Made by a program: the position numbers and the translations under genes. Below the pieces are notes generated by a model. The model was not told the DNA's origin. It saw nothing but the letters and a program-made list of their open reading frames with translations, and searched no databases. 7,437 bases of DNA from Bacteroidota bacterium (GTDB lineage: Bacteria; Bacteroidota; Bacteroidia; Bacteroidales; VadinHA17), in assembly GCA_030628785.1 (NCBI GenBank), contig DAOVQI010000155.1, forward strand, positions 1 through 7,437. Reading direction: 5' to 3'. Positions 5,055-7,437 of the stretch are shown in pieces; within the stretch, counting starts at the first letter, position 1; every line of letters begins with the position of its first letter.

Positions 5055-7437
5055 TTATCTTTTAATTACTACGTATCCCTTAATAACTCGTACATTCTTT
5101 ATATTTAAAATAAAGAAATACGTATCATCCGGAAGCTCATTTCCATTATGATCCCGTCCATCCCAATCATTTTCATAGTTTTCTGTTTTATAAACCTCGG
5201 CTCCCCAACGGTTAAAAACAATCAGTTCACTCGAATCAAAATTCCCAATGCCACGAACCACAAAATAATCATTTTTATTATCTCCATTGGGAGTAATAAC
5301 TGATGGTACTAAAAGATCATTAACAGTTATTTTAACTTCATCAGCAGCTTCGGGACAAACCCCATTTGTTACTTTCCAGGTAAAAATATTATCTCCCAAA
5401 GATAAACCGGTTACCATGCAAACCGGGGAATTTTTATCGCTAAATTCACCTGATCCTGAAACCACTGACCATTCACCCGATTCAGATGAGTTGAGTTCTG
5501 CCTCCATCGTGGTTTCAAAAACATAATCCAGCTCCTGATCAGGCCCGGCATTGGCTGTAGGTTGTTTATGAACAACCACTGTTAATTCATCAAAATTTTC
5601 GCAACCATTTTGATCAGTGAGTGTTACTGTAAATGTGATTGTTACATTTGGTGAAGCGACAGGATTTGGTATATTAGAATTGCTAAGTATATTTGAATGG
5701 TCCCATTTAAATATACCTTCACCGGAAGCCTGAAGCTGAACACTTTCTCCTTCACAGATATTTAGATTCTCACCAGCATTAATAACAGGCAATGGATTTA
5801 CTGTAATGGTTACTTCATCTGTATCCTGAACACCGTTAATATCAGTAACGGCCACTGTATATGTTGTTGTAATTGTTGGACTGGCAATTGGATTTGAGAT
5901 ACTTGGATCATTTAGTCCATCGGTGGGCGACCAGCTATAGCTTATCCCACCACTGGCATTTAGATTTACGCTTTCCCCAGGACAAATCGAATCATCCGAA
6001 CCCGCATTAGCAAAATCACCTGGAAGTACCGTTATTTTAATGCTATCAGTATTCTGGCAACCTTTACTGTCTGTTACTGTTACAAAATAGGTTGTTGTGG
6101 CAATAGGACTTGCAATTGGATTTGAAATGCCTGGATCACTTAATCCTGTTGCAGGATCCCAGGAATAAAAAATTCCCCCACTGGCATTCAGGACGGTGTC
6201 TGATCCATAGTATATTGTTATGTCTTCCCCGGCTTCTGCTTCGGGTAAAGGATTTACTGTTACTTTTACAGTATCTTGACCACTACAACCATTTAAATCC
6301 GTAATTGTTAATGTGTAAAGGGTTGTAGTTGTCGGATTTACTATGGGATTTGCAATGTTGGAATTACTTAAACCGGTTTCAGGACTCCAGGAATAAGTTA
6401 CTCCACCGCTTGCGTTTAATTTTGATTCTTCACCAGAACATAATGAAATATCCTGACCTGCATCTGCTATTGGGGGCTCATAAAAATGAACAATGATTGT
6501 AGAGTCAGCAGAACAGGTACCGTTAACCTCCGTCCAGGTAAACTCATAGCTGCCATAGGCATCAACCGTCACCAGGGCATTCGGAGTACCCGCATCCGGG
6601 GTAAAGCTGGCTGTTCCAGGACCCAATGTTTTTGTCCACGTGCCTGTTCCTGCACTCGGGGTAGCCTGCAGGGCATAATCCAAATCACATTCATCTCCCC
6701 CGGGACCTGCATTTGCCGCAGGTTGTTCGTAGAAATTAACCGTTATCGTGGAATCATCCGAACAGGTGCCATTTATTTCTGTCCACGCAAACTCATAGGT
6801 GCCGTAAGCATCAACCGTCACTACCGCATTTGGTGATCCTGTTCCGGGAGTGAATGTTGCCGTGCCCGGCCCGGATGTCTTTGACCAGGTGCTCGCACCC
6901 GTACTCGCACTGGGAATGGCATGAAAGGCAAAATCCAGATCACATTCATCTCCACCAGGGCCTGCATTGGCTACAGGCTGCTCATAGAAATTAACCGTTA
7001 TGGTGGAATCATCCGAACAGGTACCGTTCACTTCTGTCCAGGTAAATTGATAGGTGTCATATGCATCAACTGTCACTGTTGCATTCGGTGTATTGGCATT
7101 CGGTGCAAATACTGCATTGCCTGAACCAGTTGTTTTTGTCCATGTTCCGGTGCCTACACTTGGCGTAGCACTCAATACAAAGTCAAGGTCACATTCATCT
7201 CCCCCGCTTCCTGCATTTGCTACTGGCTGTTCAAAAACAGTAATCGCATATGGAGCAGATTGACCATTATCTCCGCAACCATTACTGGCAGTAACCCTAA
7301 CATTTCCACTTGTCGAGGATGCAGAAAAGTCTACAGTAATAGAACTCTGGTCGGTGGGAGGATTTTTTGTTACATCAAGTGCAGCATCAAAATTCCAAAT
7401 ATACTCGGTTACCGTAGGATCCGGAACAGATATTCCA
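5055..7437 (-). CDS. Repetitive T9SS-secreted surface adhesin, C-terminal part (5' end outside window)
   Basis: The frame is open from the window edge to TAA at 5055-5057, giving 793 visible residues; the true start is beyond 7437. In order it shows a PKD-like stretch (7224-7436, with VRVTASNGCGDNG), three type A modules of 83-85 residues, four type B modules of 76 residues, one diverged A-like module, and a C-terminal sorting domain. That last domain has VPSVITPNGDNKNDYFVV, then VFNRWGAEVY, then NDWDGRDHNGNELPDDTYFF and a final KGYVVIKR. These are hallmarks of the gliding-motility-associated (CHU_C, type B) domain, the signal for export by the T9SS. All modules look like Ig/PKD-type beta sandwiches, and most have a cysteine pair. 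This stalk-like build is typical of SprB-like cell-surface adhesins or filaments. The adjacent PorP/SprF gene fits as its secretion and anchoring partner. The ligand and any N-terminal functional domain are not visible. A TTG at 7175 could be taken as a start but lies inside module A1. Confidence 0.93.
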   Translation of the reverse strand, partial: GISVPDPTVTEYIWNFDAALDVTKNPPTDQSSITVDFSASSTSGNVRVTASNGCGDNGQSAPYAITVFEQPVANAGSGGDECDLDFVLSATPSVGTGTWTKTTGSGNAVFAPNANTPNATVTVDAYDTYQFTWTEVNGTCSDDSTITVNFYEQPVANAGPGGDECDLDFAFHAIPSASTGASTWSKTSGPGTATFTPGTGSPNAVVTVDAYGTYEFAWTEINGTCSDDSTITVNFYEQPAANAGPGGDECDLDYALQATPSAGTGTWTKTLGPGTASFTPDAGTPNALVTVDAYGSYEFTWTEVNGTCSADSTIIVHFYEPPIADAGQDISLCSGEESKLNASGGVTYSWSPETGLSNSNIANPIVNPTTTTLYTLTITDLNGCSGQDTVKVTVNPLPEAEAGEDITIYYGSDTVLNASGGIFYSWDPATGLSDPGISNPIASPIATTTYFVTVTDSKGCQNTDSIKITVLPGDFANAGSDDSICPGESVNLNASGGISYSWSPTDGLNDPSISNPIASPTITTTYTVAVTDINGVQDTDEVTITVNPLPVINAGENLNICEGESVQLQASGEGIFKWDHSNILSNSNIPNPVASPNVTITFTVTLTDQNGCENFDELTVVVHKQPTANAGPDQELDYVFETTMEAELNSSESGEWSVVSGSGEFSDKNSPVCMVTGLSLGDNIFTWKVTNGVCPEAADEVKITVNDLLVPSVITPNGDNKNDYFVVRGIGNFDSSELIVFNRWGAEVYKTENYENDWDGRDHNGNELPDDTYFFILNIKNVRVIKGYVVIKR
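5058..5321 (-). other. Type B T9SS C-terminal sorting domain (CHU_C-like)
   Basis: This segment encodes the last 88 residues of the adhesin. Visible key elements are the start VPSVITPNGDNKNDYF, the central VFNRWG, the DWDGRD turn followed by NGNELPDDTYFF, and the basic end KGYVVIKR. The order and spacing match the gliding-motility-associated C-terminal domain. Type B domains of this kind are known to depend on a PorP/SprF partner, and one is encoded next in the operon. Confidence 0.92.
5322..5558 (-). repeat. Diverged A-like module before the sorting domain
   Basis: This 79-residue module starts TANAGPDQEL and ends NGVCPEAADEVKITV. It shares the ANAGP opening, the 'W..VSGSGEFS' core and the 'F.W.VTNG.C' closing of the three upstream A modules, so it seems to be an old copy of the same domain. 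The first cysteine of the A modules (in GGDECDLD) is missing here. A cysteine appears instead in SPVCMVTG, in the strand that reads SPNAVVTV in module A2. Confidence 0.7.
5559..6470 (-). repeat. Array of four 76-residue Ig-like modules (type B)
   Basis: Four in-frame tandem modules, each exactly 76 codons (228 bases), lie at 6243-6470, 6015-6242, 5787-6014 and 5559-5786. The shared pattern is 'AG.......CxGES..L.ASGG..YSW.P..GLS...I.NP.ASP..TTTYTVTVTD.NGC...D...ITVNPLP'. The exact length with strong sequence divergence points to an old duplication held by structural constraint. Module 2 lacks the first cysteine (IYYGSD) and module 3 lacks the second (NGVQD), while modules 1 and 4 keep both. 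The family is common in Bacteroidota surface proteins. Confidence 0.9.
6471..7223 (-). repeat. Array of three highly similar 83-85-residue modules (type A)
   Basis: Three in-frame tandem modules lie at 6975-7223 (83 residues), 6720-6974 (85) and 6471-6719 (83). Each opens with ANAG.GGDECDLD, continues with TW(T/S)K..G.G and TVDAY, and closes with WTE(V/I)NGTCS. By hand alignment, modules 1 and 3 agree at 62 of 83 residues. DNA similarity is also high: plus-strand bases 'gaatcatccgaacaggt' are shared exactly by modules 1 and 2. Two conserved cysteines per module probably form a disulfide. The extra two residues in module 2 fall in STGASTW. The stretch is visibly richer in G+C than its surroundings. 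Confidence 0.92.

Noticed and set aside
6486..6836. Plus-strand open frame of 116 codons, with similar ones at 6921-7124 and 7054-7263
   Set aside because: They are antisense to the conserved adhesin repeats, have no recognisable domain, and resemble each other only because the repeats do.
7173..7175. TTG at 7175 as start of the adhesin gene
   Set aside because: The frame is open upstream to the window edge and the TTG lies inside module A1, whose opening VANAGSGGDECDLD is encoded just before it. The gene simply continues beyond the window.
6471..7223. Regular repeats as a possible CRISPR array or non-coding satellite
   Set aside because: The period is about 250 bases, in frame, with protein-level conservation and no spacer structure; these are coding modules.

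Overview
The window looks like part of a Bacteroidota genome (Flavobacteriia, Cytophagia or Bacteroidia grade; the order cannot be settled from this stretch). The evidence is a type B type IX secretion (T9SS) C-terminal domain on a repetitive adhesin, a PorP/SprF-family outer-membrane protein, an OmpA protein with PD40 and PKD modules, a Reg_prop propeller sensor, A/T-rich DNA, near-absence of Shine-Dalgarno sequences, and signal peptides with Gln just after the expected cleavage site.

All genes lie on the minus strand and read from high to low coordinates. First comes the 3' part of a very repetitive secreted protein (5055 to beyond 7437): a PKD-like stretch, three near-identical 83-85 residue modules (type A), four 76-residue modules (type B), one diverged A-like module, and a gliding-motility-type C-terminal sorting domain. 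One base later is a PorP/SprF-family protein (4136-5053). Eleven bases after that is a 723-residue OmpA-family protein with an N-terminal PD40 propeller, two PKD domains, a possible SPOR-like segment and a peptidoglycan-binding C-terminus (1953-4124). After a 77-base gap comes an unrecognised secreted protein (892-1875). Its stop codon overlaps the start of a propeller-type sensor gene that leaves the window at base 1 (1-892).

The first three genes form a recognisable cassette. The adhesin is exported by the T9SS, the PorP/SprF protein is its likely outer-membrane partner, and the OmpA protein could tie that assembly to peptidoglycan. The last two genes are translationally coupled to each other. 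They may be a sensory pair that reports on the surface or envelope, but this is inference because the sensor's output domain lies outside the window.

There is no stretch over 300 bases without a gene. I saw no tRNA, rRNA, CRISPR array, insertion sequence or convincing terminator. The most notable points are the recently amplified, GC-rich repeats in the adhesin, the complementary cysteine losses in two neighbouring modules, and the unrecognised secreted protein coupled to the sensor.
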